NCBI RefSeq assembly: GCF_029962835.1
Contig: NC_080588.1
Location: 19,796,001-19,860,000, forward strand
Source: Magnolia sinica
Lineage: Eukaryota; Streptophyta; Magnoliopsida; Magnoliales; Magnoliaceae
Direction of reading: 5' to 3'
DNA length: 64,000 bases
Shown here: one piece after another, positions 1 through 12,000 of the stretch
Layout of the letters: every line of letters starts with the position of its first letter
Position numbering within the stretch: the stretch's first letter is position 1
Translations under genes and position numbers: made by a program
The notes under the pieces: generated by a model
Told to the model about the DNA's origin: nothing
What the model saw: only the letters and a program-made list of their open reading frames with translations
Databases searched by the model: none

Positions 1-111
1 GATGGGAGATGAGAGGGTAGGAAGTGGGCCACACACAAAGCTCTCTTGGAGGCTAGAAATGCTTAGACATGTGATAGTTTTCTTACTTGGAAATGAGAAA
101 GAGAGGGTTGT

Positions 112-173
<62 letters not shown>

Positions 174-631
174 GTGATGGATGTGGTGAGTGATGGGTGT
201 GTAAGAAACTTTTGACTTTAGGGGTAGATGGTGTAAGAAAAGTATGGGGTGTGTAAGAACTTTTTAACTTTTGGGGTTGCTTGGGCATGGGTGTGAGGTG
301 ATGTGTACTTGACATGTACTTGACCTTTGATGGGATTGATTGATTAATGGATGTGACATTCGGTAGAGATTCTCTTGGGTTTTGCAATGCGCGGCGTTTT
401 CCTTAAACTGAACGTGTGCCCACATCTCCTGGCCTGGGTATCGCCTCAGTGTGCGAGACACGACATTGGAACCGTGGCGACGGCACAGTCGCTAGAGTAC
501 AAGTCTCGGGTTGACAGGACTCGACTTAGGATCGCGCTCAAACGTCGAATAAAGGTCGAAGGTTACCAAAATTCGACCGGGAAGATCGCGGAAGCCTACA
601 AAACGGTACGGTCTAGGATACGGGTCTTACA
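1..631 (-). mobile_element. LTR fragment, A-related family, copy 1 (outer end at 631)
   Basis: Read on the minus strand the sequence begins at 631 with TGTAAGACCCG, a typical LTR start, and runs off the window at position 1. It matches 1478-2075 almost throughout: the GATGGGAGATGAGAG block, the tandem GATTGATTGATT block and the GC-rich 340-630 block occur in the same order in both. The TGTAAGACC start followed by a GC-rich block also resembles the start of LTR A2 at 13952, so I treat it as a related LTR family. The ORFs here are shadows of the repeat and of a GA tract. No internal coding domain is visible, and the target duplication cannot be tested because the other end is outside the window. 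Confidence 0.6.
114..170. repeat. (GA)n microsatellite
   Basis: About 57 bp of uninterrupted GA dinucleotide inside LTR fragment copy 1. Confidence 0.95.
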
Positions 632-2075
632 CGGCCCATCCAGCACTATTCAGAAATGGACGGCTGGACTTAAATGTCATCTGGTGGGTCCCACGTAGGT
701 GGGCCACCCCACTACACTTCCCTCTCTCTCTTATGTATATATAAAATATATATATATATATCCATATATATAATATATATTAAGATATATATAATATCAT
801 ATATATATATACATACATATACGCATTTAAAATGCCCATCGTCCAGACGTTCTAGACGGTGGGATCCAACGCATCCATCATGGTGGGTCCACATGTGTGG
901 CCCACCTCAATATATATGCTATATATATTAAAATATTTTTATTATCTTTCTTTTTTTGACATGCAAGTACACCCCACTGACAGTTCACACTCACCGCTGG
1001 CCACGTCCAGTGTCCTTGGACGCTGGACGGTGTGGGTACAACACAGGCATCTTGGTGGGTCCCACATGGACGTGGCCCACCTGTTTGGATCGACTTGATA
1101 TTTATGTTTTTCCTTCCGTCCAGGCCCGGTAACGGGCTGGATGGTGTAGATCCAACACATCCATCAGGTGGGTCCCACGAAGGTGGATGGCATGGATAAA
1201 ATATACATACTTCGTGGTGGGCCACACACACAAACACACCATTATCCATGCAAGAGAGAGAGAGAGAGAAAGAGAGAGAAATGGTGAGATAGAGGGACCT
1301 CGCCACCATGGGCCCCTCTCTACATTGCATACATCACTGTGGGTCCCCCAATAAGTGGGCCCTAAAATTGAAATCAACGGTGGATCACCCACCTATTGCA
1401 CTCCTCTTTGATCCCTTTGACTCCTATGCCCCTTGCCTTCAATTTTGATGGAGGTAGATGATGAATGGATGGTTGAGATGGGAGATGAGAGAGTGGGAAA
1501 GTGGGCCACACTTAGCTTTGGGAGAGAGAGAACTTGGACGTTGGAATTTTTTGTTGCTTGGGAGATTTTTTTATTTAAGAAATGGGGAGAGAGAGAAGTG
1601 ATGGGATGATAAGAGATGGAGTGATGGGTGATGGGTGGAGTGATGGATGAAGTGATGTAAGGGTTGACTTTGGGGTAGCTTGTGTAAGAGAGAGGTAAGG
1701 GTAGGGTATGGGTTGCTTGTACTTGACTTAAGGTGTGATGTGTACTTGATTGATGGGATTGATTGATTCATTGATTGATTGATGGAATAGGTCGTAGAGA
1801 TTCTCTCAGAATTCACACGCACGGCGTTTTCCTTGAAATGAACGTGGGCCCATATCTTCTAGCCTGGGTATTAGATCGGTGCGTAAGTCGCAACGTTGGA
1901 ACCGCGACGATGGCGCGGTCGCTAGGGTACAAGTTTCGGGTCGAGCCGACTCGATATACAGGACTCAGCTTAGGATCGACCGCAAATGTCGGATATAGGT
2001 CGAGGATTACTGGAATTCGACAGGGAGGACCGTGGGAGCCTACGGAACGGTACGGTTTAGGGTATGTGTCTTACA
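632..2075 (-). mobile_element. LTR fragment, A-related family, copy 2, head-to-tail with copy 1
   Basis: On the minus strand this starts at 2075 with TGTAAGAC and ends at 632, where copy 1 begins, so the two fragments lie head to tail. The 1478-2075 part matches 1-631. The 632-1400 part is a series of degenerate units containing GGGTCCCAC and GATGGATGTGTTGGAT-like strings, the same kind of body seen in LTR A1 at 10260-11280. The lower end is not a normal LTR CA end, so this copy is truncated or was interrupted by copy 1. TA-rich (about 735-815) and GA-rich (about 1253-1280) tracts lie inside. No gene was found. Confidence 0.55.
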
Positions 2076-4081
2076 TGTATTTTTCTTGGATATGTAGATG
2101 GAATAAATTCATACAAATTATGGGACCTTACTACCCATAAGTTAGTGATTAGTCGAAATGTGGTTTTTAATGAAGATATATTGTAGAAAGATAAAATTTT
2201 TAATCCTAGAGTTGCAAGAGATAATTGAATTAGAATCTTCAAACGATGTTCAAAATTAGTCCATTACTTCCGAAGGTTAATAAGTTGATGTTAATGTTAA
2301 AGATGAAATTGATAAATCGCATATAGATGAGATACCGGGTGCTGGAACTTAAAGTGATCAAGGCCGACCAAATAGAGCTACAAAACCTTCTGTCGGCTTG
2401 AGGATTATGTTACAACTTATGATTGTATGACAGAAGAGCACAAGCCTTGTTCATACTGAAAGGCATGTGATTCTATGGATGTTACCCAACGGAGAGTGTC
2501 TATATAGGAGGAGATGGAAGCTCTATATAAGAATAAGACTTGTAAATTAGTTGAATTACCTAAAGGGCGGAAGGCTATTAGTTGCAGATGGTTTTACAAA
2601 CTGAAAAAAGATACTAAATGTAACGTTGAAAGATACAAACCCCGATTAGTGGTAAAAATGTATGCTCAAAAATCATGTATTGACTTTGATGAGTTTTTTC
2701 TCTAGTTGTTTGTTTAAGTACTATTCATATTGTATTGAGTATGAAAGTAGTTCTTGACTTAGAGCTAGAATAGTTGGATTAAAAACTTCTTTTCTGTACG
2801 AGAATCTTGATAAAAAAAAAATTTATATGACTTAACCTGAGTGTTTTATTGAAGAAAATATGAAGAATTTATTTTGTCGGCTGAATAGATCGCTATAAAT
2901 GTTTAAAGCTAGAGCCAATGTGTTGGTATAAGTGGTTTGATTCTTTCATTGTGAGCTTGGGATTTCAAATATATGAGGTAAAAAATTGTGCCTATGTTCG
3001 TAGTTATGGTAATGGTGGCTTTATTATCTTGTTATTATAAGTGGATGATATGTTGGTTGAAGGTACTAGTAGAGATACTATTGCAACATTAAAAGCTCAT
3101 TTGGTTAGGAAATTTGATATAAAGGATTTGGGTGTCGTTAATCAGACTCTTGGGATGACTGTACATAGAGATATGAAGAAAAGAAAAGTCTCAATAACCT
3201 AAAAGGGTTATGTTGAAAGAGTTTTGTGCCACTTCAATATGCAGAATTCTAACCTAGTCACTACTCCATTCCTCATTAGTTGCAAGTTGTCTTCGGATTA
3301 GTGTCATATCATAGAAGCAGAGAAGGCAAATATATCTCAAGTACCATATTCATTGAAAATAGGTAGCCATATGTTTGTCATGGTGTGTACCAAACCAAAT
3401 ATTACACAAGTAGTAGGAGAAGTTAATAAATACATGGTGAACCTGGGGAGAGATCACTAGACTACTACGAAGTGGATTCTTCATTACTTGAAGGGTACTT
3501 CTGAGTCGGCTATATATTATAATGGTCAAAATTTAGAATTGGTTGGGTTTATGAATGATGATTATGCAGGAGATCCTGAAAAAAATAAAATCTGCCATAG
3601 GTTATATTTCCTCTTTGACTGGCGATGCGGTTAGTTGGATGTCAAGATTATAGTCAGTGGAAGCTTTGTCTACTATAGAGGTAAAGTACATGTCAGCTAT
3701 ACAAGAATGCAAGGAAGCTATTTTGATGAAAAGATTACTTAAATATTTAAAATTAAAGCAGAAAATTATGGTGATTCATTCTAAAAGTCAGAACGCATTG
3801 CACTTGGCTAAGAATTCAGTATTTTATACTCGGACTAATCACATAGATGTTCAATATCACTTTGTTCATGACATGATGGAAGATGATCATATTTCATTGC
3901 AAAAGATTCACATCAATGATATTGTAACAGATATGCTGACGAAGCTTATTATAAGGGAGAAATTTGTTTGATGCATGACTTCTCTTGGGTTTATTGTCAC
4001 TTAGCATTTGGTGATGTTTGGACAATTGCTATTTAGAGTGTTGTTCATACTATTAGAGAAACTAATCTTCAAGTGGGAGAA
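2076..4081 (+). pseudogene. Ty1/copia retrotransposon pol relic (integrase end, RT, RNase H)
   Basis: Decayed copia polyprotein on the plus strand. Around 2077-2185 it reads FLGYVDGINSYKLWD then VISRNVVFNED, the usual integrase-RT linker. The 2514-2705 stretch is the RT start (LPKGRKAISCRWFYKLK, ERYKPRLV, IDFDEFF). The catalytic box near 3031-3055 reads LLL-stop-VDDMLV, so the tyrosine preceding VDD is now TAA at 3038-3040. 3657-3971 is RNase H (ALSTIEVKYMSA, LAKNSVFYTRTNHID). Many stops and frameshifts separate these blocks, so no product is expected. The 5' side (gag, protease, most of integrase) is missing at the junction with the LTR fragment at 2075. A purine-rich AAGTGGGAGA at 4071-4080 fits the polypurine tract. 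Confidence 0.88.
4071..4080 (+). other. Copia polypurine tract
   Basis: AAGTGGGAGA directly before a TGTTATGAC start at 4082. This is the arrangement expected of a plus-strand primer site in front of a 3' LTR. Confidence 0.65.
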
Positions 4082-4440
4082 TGTTATGACGGTGGAGACA
4101 AGAGAGCTTTCCTAATGAGAGACGATGTCTCTCTCTTCTTGTTTCCTTCTCTTTAACTCCATCCCTCTATGCGTACGTCCATACGTACAACCACATATAT
4201 GGGTGAAGCCTGTTTCTCTGAACTTTGTGATATCTATATAATGAGGGCCACAGGTAGAGAGAGGTGATCCAATTCCATGGTATTCATCTTCTTGGGATTG
4301 GTGTGATTTGTGCAATGGTGTGATTCATCCCACTCTACCAGAAGATGAAAGTTGTGGTAGTCCTTGCAAGTAAAGGAAGAGAGGAATCATGTCACACATT
4401 TACCAAATCGAGGCCATTCATTAGGTGGGACCCAACAATG
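4082..4440 (+). mobile_element. Probable copia 3' LTR (end uncertain)
   Basis: Begins with TGTTATGAC right after the polypurine tract. A TATA-like ATCTATATAATG lies at about 4230. I could not locate a convincing CA end or target duplication, and no second copy is in the window, so the right boundary is a guess. Confidence 0.4.
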
Positions 4441-4785
4441 AACATGTAATATCTCGTAAGTCAGGTTAGGCTGTGCCGGGCCTATATGAAGGGAATGCAT
4501 GGTTAGATTTATTTGTTTATTTATTATAACAAATGGTCTAAATTCACATATACACACAAAATAAATGAAAATTAGATATGACTTAGATTTTGGGACTGGG
4601 CATATTTACAATGAGTCCCACCCACTGTGTGGTCTATATCTAAGACAATGGTCATAAATCGGCATTGCGATGAGATTCACCTCTTCAACCCCTCTTTGCT
4701 TAGTTTTATGGGCCTTTCCTTATAAGAGGACGTAATTATAATTTAAAAAAATATGATCAGTAATGAGCTATTATTGTTAATTTGG

Positions 4786-5409
4786 CCTCATTTGGCACAG
4801 TGGATTTGAAACACCTAGATTGGAAATCCCCTGAATTTGAAATACCTTGGATTTAGTTTTTGACCACCCATTCAGAATAACCTATAATCCAAAAATGGTT
4901 GTGCCCTTAAATTATGTAGTATATTTACAAGAGTTTGAATTTAATTACTAAATTAATTTTAATATTCTTAATTAATGTAAATATATGATGTTTGACTCAA
5001 TAATTATAATAAACCCATTGAAATATATACTTTTATAAAAAAAATGATGAAATTCCAAGCCTAAGGTGGGCCACAAGCATAGGATCACAACTGAGTGACT
5101 AACCAACATTTTTTAACCATTCATTTACATGGCCAATGTTTGGATTGCTCGGATGAATCTATTAATGTAATTTTAGTGATACAACTGATTATACGAATTA
5201 TTTGAGATATCATCGATGGGCCACATGTACAATAGATTAGTAGCCTAGTGACACATGTTACACATTGAACTCTTCTGCTTTTATAAACTAAAAAAAAAGT
5301 GAGAATTTGAAAGCCCCTAGATTCGGAATACCTGCTAATCCATCCTGCCAAATAACCAATGGATTCAGAATACCCTAAGATCCCCCCAAATTGGTGGTGC
5401 CAAACGAGC
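4786..5409. mobile_element. MITE-like inverted-repeat element with TTTGGCAC ends
   Basis: The left end reads CTCATTTGGCACAG (about 4788) and the reverse complement of the right end reads CTCGTTTGGCACCA (about 5394-5407). Next to both ends are imperfect inverted arms containing GGATT, CCTAGATT and GGTATTC-like words. No coding capacity is visible. The superfamily is not determined; the TTTGGCAC end type is common in plant non-autonomous DNA elements. A partial relative lies at 13845-13951. Confidence 0.55.
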
Positions 5410-5472
5410 TCGGGCGCTAAGGAAGGTTCACTCAAAAAGAGGGTTTGCTGGAACCAAAATAAAATTGGTAGG

Positions 5473-5477
5473 TAGCT
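5473..5477 (+). other. Target-site duplication of element B, left copy
   Basis: TAGCT directly before the LTR start at 5478. The same five bases follow the 3' LTR end at 13596-13600. Confidence 0.85.
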
Positions 5478-6156
5478 TGATGTAAAGGGGGTCGTGGACA
5501 CTTTCATGTCCAAGATGGACTAGAGAAGGCCCGATTAGATGCAGAAGTCATTAAGACTGTCAGAACCTTAAAACAGGCATATTTCACAAATTGGAATGAG
5601 TTACTCGACGTACCATATATGATTTTGGGGTAAGACGAGCTACTTTAGCCAACAAACATGGCATAGCCAGGTTTTTCACACTGAATTTGCAAGATTCCAT
5701 CATATTGACGGTTGAATTCCATGTTTTTTAATGTTTTTACTATTTTTAGTAAGTTTTGGTTTGATTATAACTCTTCATCCATTGGGCTTTAGGAGTTGTG
5801 TCTAACATGAAAAGTTCTTAGAGAAATTAGAAGAATAATGTGGTTAAGCCACATAGGACCCTTACCATAAATAGTAAATTTACTATTTATAGTAAGTTGT
5901 GAATTCTAAGAGTTTTAGTTGTAGTTTGATTCTGAAATTTCTCCCATTGTTTAGTATCCCTATTTAAAGGGTTGTGAACTCGTTTATTTCATTCATCAAT
6001 CAAATTATGAATTTTATAGAATTTATTTCTATTTTCTTCTCTTTTCCTCGTGGATTTGAGAAGTCTCTGTGAGGAGTTTAGAGAAGCTCCATGGATTCAG
6101 AATAGTTATCCTTAAGGAAGACGTTGATTGAACTCATCACGTTCATCCTTGCGTCA
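5478..6156 (+). repeat. Element B 5' LTR
   Basis: 679 bp beginning TGATGTAAAG and ending TTGCGTCA. It shares long stretches with 13037-13595 and 28950-29527, including the word ATTTAAAGGGTTGTGAAC, where TATTTAAAG may serve as a TATA-like site. The target duplication TAGCT lies directly to the left. Confidence 0.85.
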
Positions 6157-6157
6157 G

Positions 6158-6170
6158 TTAGTATCAAAGC
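6158..6170 (+). other. Element B primer-binding site
   Basis: TTAGTATCAAAGC begins 2 bp after the LTR end. It resembles the initiator-methionine tRNA primer complement TGGTATCAGAGC, with TGG replaced by TTA. The chromovirus at 61199-61211 has the same TTA variant. Confidence 0.75.
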
Positions 6171-6189
6171 GAAGACTCCCCTCGGGCAG

Positions 6190-6480
6190 ATGGCAAACAA
6201 CGAAGGTATGAACCAAACTTCTGTGGACAGTGATCCAGTGATTCGTTATCTTTTGGAAAGAATGAAAGCTTTCCATTAGGAAGTCAGTTGACTATGCAAG
6301 GGCTACAAGCAACCCTAAACCGTATTCCAAATGTGCTAATTCTGCCTCAAGCTCAAAGCGATGCTCAACCACCCATGGTCACAGTACGACACAACCCTGA
6401 TTTTGCCAGAGCATCATCAGATGGTGGTAAATCACAGGCCACCACTTTGATCATGAGGAAGCCTGAAAGGACGAGCTATA
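6190..6480 (+). pseudogene. Element B gag N-terminal fragment
   Basis: ATG at 6190 opens a frame (MANNEGMNQTSVDSDPVIRY) about 20 nt downstream of the primer site, as expected for gag. A stop (TAG) interrupts it near 6276, and the related reading continues in another frame to about 6480. No capsid core or zinc knuckle is recognisable before the sequence changes character. Confidence 0.6.
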
Positions 6481-7910
6481 GATGTCCTAGAGAGGGGTGA
6501 ATAGGATAATGCCAAATACTTCGATACAATGCGGAATAATAAATCAATTAAATATAATATTACAAACTATTGAATCCTTGATACCAAATAGTTTATAGGA
6601 CAACCTTTCACCTAAAAGATTTAGGTAGGACAACCTTATGTCACGACGTCTTTGAAATAAAAAACTCAAACTAATGTAAAGAATAAGAAAAGCATAATAG
6701 CACAAATAATAATATCCAATCACCACAATGCACAAAAGAGTTATAGTGGTTCGATGCCTCAATACAACCTACTCCACTACCAAAATTACTACCATCTCAA
6801 TTTTGGCTTTCACTATTTCAAGGTTTTTCAGGGTCACCTTAACAACCTTATACAGTTATTAGGATTTTCACGGGCTATCACAATCAAACCCACTTTGTGA
6901 TTTTACAGAGTCACCATAAACAAACCCGCTGAGATTTTTGGGCTATCTCAGAAAAATTCAAATTGAAGTAATTAAAACAAACAATACTTATTTTCGATTT
7001 GGCGAGTCGAAGTCATAGCTTTAGCTTGAGTGCAGCGATCTTCTTCTTGGGATATTGATGAAGTTGATGCATGAGTTCAACCCAAAAAGATGCAAAAGGA
7101 TCTAATAGATTTTCAATGAAATGAATGAAACCCTATTGCTTAAATTCAATTCTCATTCTTCTCAGAGTATGGATTACTCTTATCAAAATAATTTAATCTA
7201 ACGTTGAAAAGGAGAATAGAATAAGCTAATAATAAAATATGAATTACAACACAAATAACTTAAGGAGGCTTAAAAGATCTTTCTCTACAACACAATAAAA
7301 GAATATGAATTTTCATGATTTAGAATGTACGAGAAAGACTCTATTTATAACCAAGGATCTGTAGTTCGGCTGGCCCAAGATTCAGTTCGGCTGGCTGAAC
7401 TTCAAAGATTACGTTCCAATCAGAATCTGGAAATTGCAGGATAAAATCTTTTAAAATTTTGTCTACCTAAGCCCAAGTTTGGCTGGCCTAACTAGCCTAG
7501 ATTCTGAAATCGTTTCATTGCTGGAAACTTGACCCAACCTCACCTTAGGCTGGCTGAACCTACCGCAAAAGAAGATCTTATGTGATCTAAATTTGGTTCG
7601 AATTTTACATGGTTGGTCTAAGTAGTTAGGCTGGCCAAATCGGACGTTGGGTTAGCCTAACTAATATGTATTTAATATAAAATGTGATTCAAAATATGCA
7701 TGAGTGAAATACACCTAACTTATGGTCCAACTAGGTTTATACCACCTGTAGGTTGACTCATATGAAGTGTGCTGAACTTCAAATCATGAATGATCTTGCA
7801 TTGAGATGTTGAATCTTCTTTCCAGGTACTTGTCTTCAGTCGAGCTTGCGATCGTAACTAGACTACAAAATTTGATAAACTAATATGTGCTTTAAGTATA
7901 AGCACTTACA
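6481..7910. mobile_element. Unclassified dispersed repeat inserted in or replacing element B gag
   Basis: AT-rich, about 1.4 kb, beginning near GTCCTAGAGAGGGGTGAAT and ending near GTATAAGCACTTACA. TG/CA-like ends are possible (TGTCCTAG from 6483, CTTACA at 7905-7910), but the flanks (ATAGA, AAGCC) are not a duplication. It contains a GGCTGGC-rich stretch at 7370-7650 (words such as TTCGGCTGGC and TAGGCTGGC). No protein is recognised. A simple insertion is doubtful, because gag sequence on the two sides does not look contiguous. Confidence 0.35.
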
Positions 7911-8690
7911 AAGCCGTTGTACATGCCAAAGGTAGAAATAAATTTACAATGAGACAACATCTTTCAAACAAGGTGCACTGTAAGCCAAAAAGTCTGTAAT
8001 GTGATCATCGATGTTAGGAGCAGTGAGAATCTCATGTCGAAAATAATGCTGAAAAAGTTGTAACTGAAAATAGAAAAGCATTCATTTTCGTACATGATTG
8101 GATGGATCAAGGAAGTCAACAAAACAGAGGTAACTGAATAATGTACTGTCTTATTTTCAATTGGTAAAAATTATAAGGATCAAGTACTTTATGATATAGT
8201 CAACATAGAAGTTTGTCATATGTTTCTTAGTCGACCATGGTAAAATAATATTGATGCTATTACTACGCATAGAGGTCGAGATAATGTATTTATATTTACT
8301 AAAGACAATAGAAAGATTGGCCTCCTCCCTATGGGAATGGAGAACCAACCCAAGATTTCTAAAGTTGAGGAGCAGTCTCTCATACCCAAATAGGATTTCG
8401 TAAAACAATATGAGAAAACAGGAGATGGAAATGCATTAGTAGAAAACAAAAAATATATGGAGCCTATGAACATCCCAAAGGATTTGGAACCACTGTTGCA
8501 AGAGTTCGAGGCAGTTGTGCTCAATGAAGTGTCTAGTAAATTGCCTCTCATACAAGATATAAAAAACTATATTGATCCCATCTCAAGGGAAAGTCTGCCT
8601 AATCACCCACATTATTAGAAAGAATGTGAGATCTTGAAGACAAAAGTGAAGGAACTGATCGATACTAGTCAGTCAAGGAAAGCATGAGTA
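7911..8690 (+). pseudogene. Element B protease and RT N-terminus relic
   Basis: In the frame from about 7970 the sequence reads VCNVIIDVRSSENLMSKIM, matching the retropepsin region in Ty3 elements, but the D-S/T-G triad reads D-V-R (GAT GTT AGG at 8010-8018). Further on, MFLSRPW at about 8218 fits the end of protease, and IDPISRESLPNHPHY at about 8568 fits the RT N-terminus. Several in-frame stops occur. After about 8690 the remaining pol sequence (RT palm, RNase H, integrase) is missing. Confidence 0.75.
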
Positions 8691-8794
8691 CATGTTTTGT
8701 GTCAACTCAAGAGCCTAATGCCCATTACAAGAAAAAAGGTTAATAAACATCGGCATCAAAAGTTATCTAAGAATCATAAACCAAGTTCCTTGAG

Positions 8795-9003
8795 TAACTC
8801 GAGGACGAGCTTTTTTCCAAGCGAAGGGGTCTGATGTAGAACGTGTGATAGATACATTCCTAGCATGGTTGGACCAAAAGAAGGTGGACTGTATAATTGA
8901 TCATAAATTTTGATCTGGGTATCATTACGGCATACCAGACCGAGTATCAAGAATCAAAGCAGCACGAGAACTCAAGGATGAGTTCTTTTGAAGTGGAGGG
9001 GAA
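8795..9003 (+). repeat. Duplicated polypurine tract and LTR-start segment
   Basis: The segment ending AGCGAAGGGGTC followed by TGATGTAGAA (8831) is repeated about 173 bp later as AAGTGGAGGGGAA followed by TGATGTAGAG (9004). Each is preceded by an AACTCNAGGANGAG word. It looks like a tandem duplication of the internal end plus about the first 50 bp of the LTR. Confidence 0.6.
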
Positions 9004-9089
9004 TGATGTAGAGAGGGTCGCAAATACTTTCATGTCCAAGATAGATCAGAGAAGTCCCGATCAGAGGTATAATTCATCAAGACTGTTAG
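9004..9089 (+). repeat. Element B 3' LTR, part 1
   Basis: The first 86 bp of the LTR, up to the insertion point of solo LTR A1. The last five bases (GTTAG, 9085-9089) are the left target copy of that insertion. Confidence 0.85.
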
Positions 9090-12000
9090 TGTCAGGCCTA
9101 TGTCCTAGTATCTTGCAGTTTCATATGATCTCGTGGTCTTCCTGGTCAAATTTGGACAACCCGCGACTTGAAGTTAGAATTTGCATGTGACCTTAATTCG
9201 CAACCTGTAAACTTGAGTTGACTCAACCCAAGATCTATGCCATTGCGACCGCACCATCGCCGTGTCTCGTGCACCAATTCGATGCTTAGATCGTGAGATG
9301 TGGCCCGCGCTCTATCCCGGCCATGGATCGCTTAATTGCCGGACCCACCTATTCTAGTTGTTGCTTTTTCCTAGAAACCCATCATTAGGATAATGTCACC
9401 CTAGGGGTGACATCACCCTACCCTAGCCCCTAGCCCCGTACTTCTTACAAGCACTCATAGCTAGCCCCCATGCCTCTTACACAACCACTCATTACCTAGA
9501 AACTATCACCTCTCTCTCTCTCTTATCTCTCTCCCTCTCTCTTTCATTTCTCATTCCTCCCTTGCAATAGCCATGGACGTACCAACCCATCTCTAAAATC
9601 TAGTAACTTCCACCCTCTACACCTCTTAATCTAACCCTTCTAAACCCATCTCAACCATTGAAATCTCTTCCCATGGAGTATTGGAACCTAGTGGTGGAAG
9701 GAGTCAAAGATCCAAGGTGGGTGCATGTTTAGGACTAGATTTTCCTTTTTCTTTCATAGATCTTTGTATTTTATTGCATGGGAGCATGTAGGACCCACCA
9801 ATCAATGATGGAGATCCTACTTGACCATTTGGATGTGGCCAATGGCCCATCCTTGTTGCATGCATGATCCATGATGGGGCCATTCTCCATGGACCCCATC
9901 ATGATGTTTTATTTGAATCCATGCTATTGATGGGTCATCTAGACACTTGAGTTGTGGTGGGGATGGCATCCCCACCTTAGATTCTCTTATGTAGGGCCAT
10001 GCAATGCATGAGACCCATCTTGATGAATGTATGATGTAAGATGCATGTATTGAGGGACTCATCATGGCGGGGCCCCTCCATCACACATTTTTCTCTCCCT
10101 TTCTCTCTCTCTTGATCCCTTACATGATGGCCCACTTGATGCATGTTGTTGTCCAAATTTGGGATGCCCACACATCCAGATTTTTGGGACACCTTGCTGC
10201 CCACTTTCAGGCCAATCTAGATGAGGGAAAACACATAGATTAATCTGATTTTCTGGATGTATGGCCCACCCTCATGGAAGCCCACTATGATGTATGTATT
10301 TTATCCAAACCAACCATCCGTGGGGCCTACCTTGCTGACATCCAATAGCTAGATGGACGGTCCAGCACTACTAGTACCATTAAGGTAGCCTAGATGAAGG
10401 ATAACATAAATATTAGCTTAATCGGATGGTGGGTCATGCACGTGTGGATCCACCTGATGTAAATGTATTCTAGCCGTCCATCCGGCCAGCCTAGCAGGGC
10501 CAACGACCCACCTGGATCACCGTCTAGCGTGGGGCCCTACCTTGATGTATTGTATATCCACACCGTCCATCAGGTTGGGACGGTGGGGACCCCTCATAAT
10601 GTAAGTGTTTCATCTAGCCCGTCTAAACCATGGGACTCTATGATGTATGTGTTTTCCCACACTATCCAAGGCTGGGATGTGGGGCCCATATGATGTATAT
10701 CTGCATCGTCCGTCCGTTTGTCCGTCCATCCAGTCCAGCTGGACATGGACCCCACCATGATTTATGTATTTTATTCCTTATTGTCCAGCTTGCTGGACGG
10801 TCGGACTAGCATGATGTATGCATTGTATATCCACTTGGCCAGGAGTGGTGAGGCCCACTTTGTGATGCAATAGGCCCAACTTGATGTATGTATTGTAAGC
10901 ACACTGCTCATCTATTTTTCTGGACCATAGGGCTGATCTGTGGGGCCCCACCTTGATGTGTATATTGTGCATGCTGTCCATTTATTTTCTGGACTATATG
11001 GGCTACCCCATCAGGCCCACTATGATGTATGTGTTGCACAAACTACCCATCCCTTGTGCCTAGCCCATGGGCACTTGTGTGAGGCCCAATATGATATATT
11101 TGAGGCCCTTAAGTGAGGCCCATTGTGATGTATATGAGACCCATAGTGATGTATGTGAGGCCCATATGATGAGGCCCAATGAGATATATGAGAGGTCCAT
11201 GTGGTGAGGCCATTATGATATGTGAGCTCACCATGATGTATATAATAATGTCTATGATGCCCATCCATTTCCTAGCTAGTATAAGCTATGGGCCCCCATT
11301 ATAAGATAGGCTCTAAATGGGCCATGCCTTGGGAGTGATGATGGTTAAATGTCCACATTGTAAGCCTCTCGAAGGCCCGTTGCTAAACTCATTACCTTAG
11401 GAGCGATGATGGTTAAAGGTCCACATTGTAACCACCCTAGTAGGCTAACCCAAACCCTTGGGCCCCCATTGATATTAGCATAACCCATCTCATCTTATTG
11501 GGCTAAACCCAAACTATTGGGCCCCCATTGATGCTAGTAGAAGTACCCGAACCTGGAAGCCCATTCTTTGTTCCTAGGCTCATTCTCGATACGAGTAGGC
11601 TATCTTGGCCCATCTTGTTATGAGGAGGATGCATCATCACCTCTTACCATAAATAGAAGAATCTGTGGTATCAGATTTGGTATATCCACTGTTGAGAACT
11701 GATCTTCATGTTATAAATCAGATCCACTGTCCTTTTATGGACCGCACCTTATATATAGGTTGATTATCAATTTTGACTATGACTATGTGTTAGCATAGCA
11801 TCACGATACATGCCCATACACATCATCTGCATGCTTGTTATGAGGAGTGATTAATCATAACATTATGCCATTGGGCAGATTGCCTATGGGACTCCCTGAT
11901 AGGCGGAGTTATCCCTCATGAGTGCACGGTATGCGAAGTTTTGACGCATGATTGGATTGTACAAAAAATGCATCTTGTATTGTGTGATATGATTACTGTG

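Noticed and set aside
6483..7910. Treating 6483-7910 as a solo LTR with TG/CA ends
   Set aside because: The flanking pentamers (ATAGA, AAGCC) do not match, and the gag sequence on the two sides does not look continuous.
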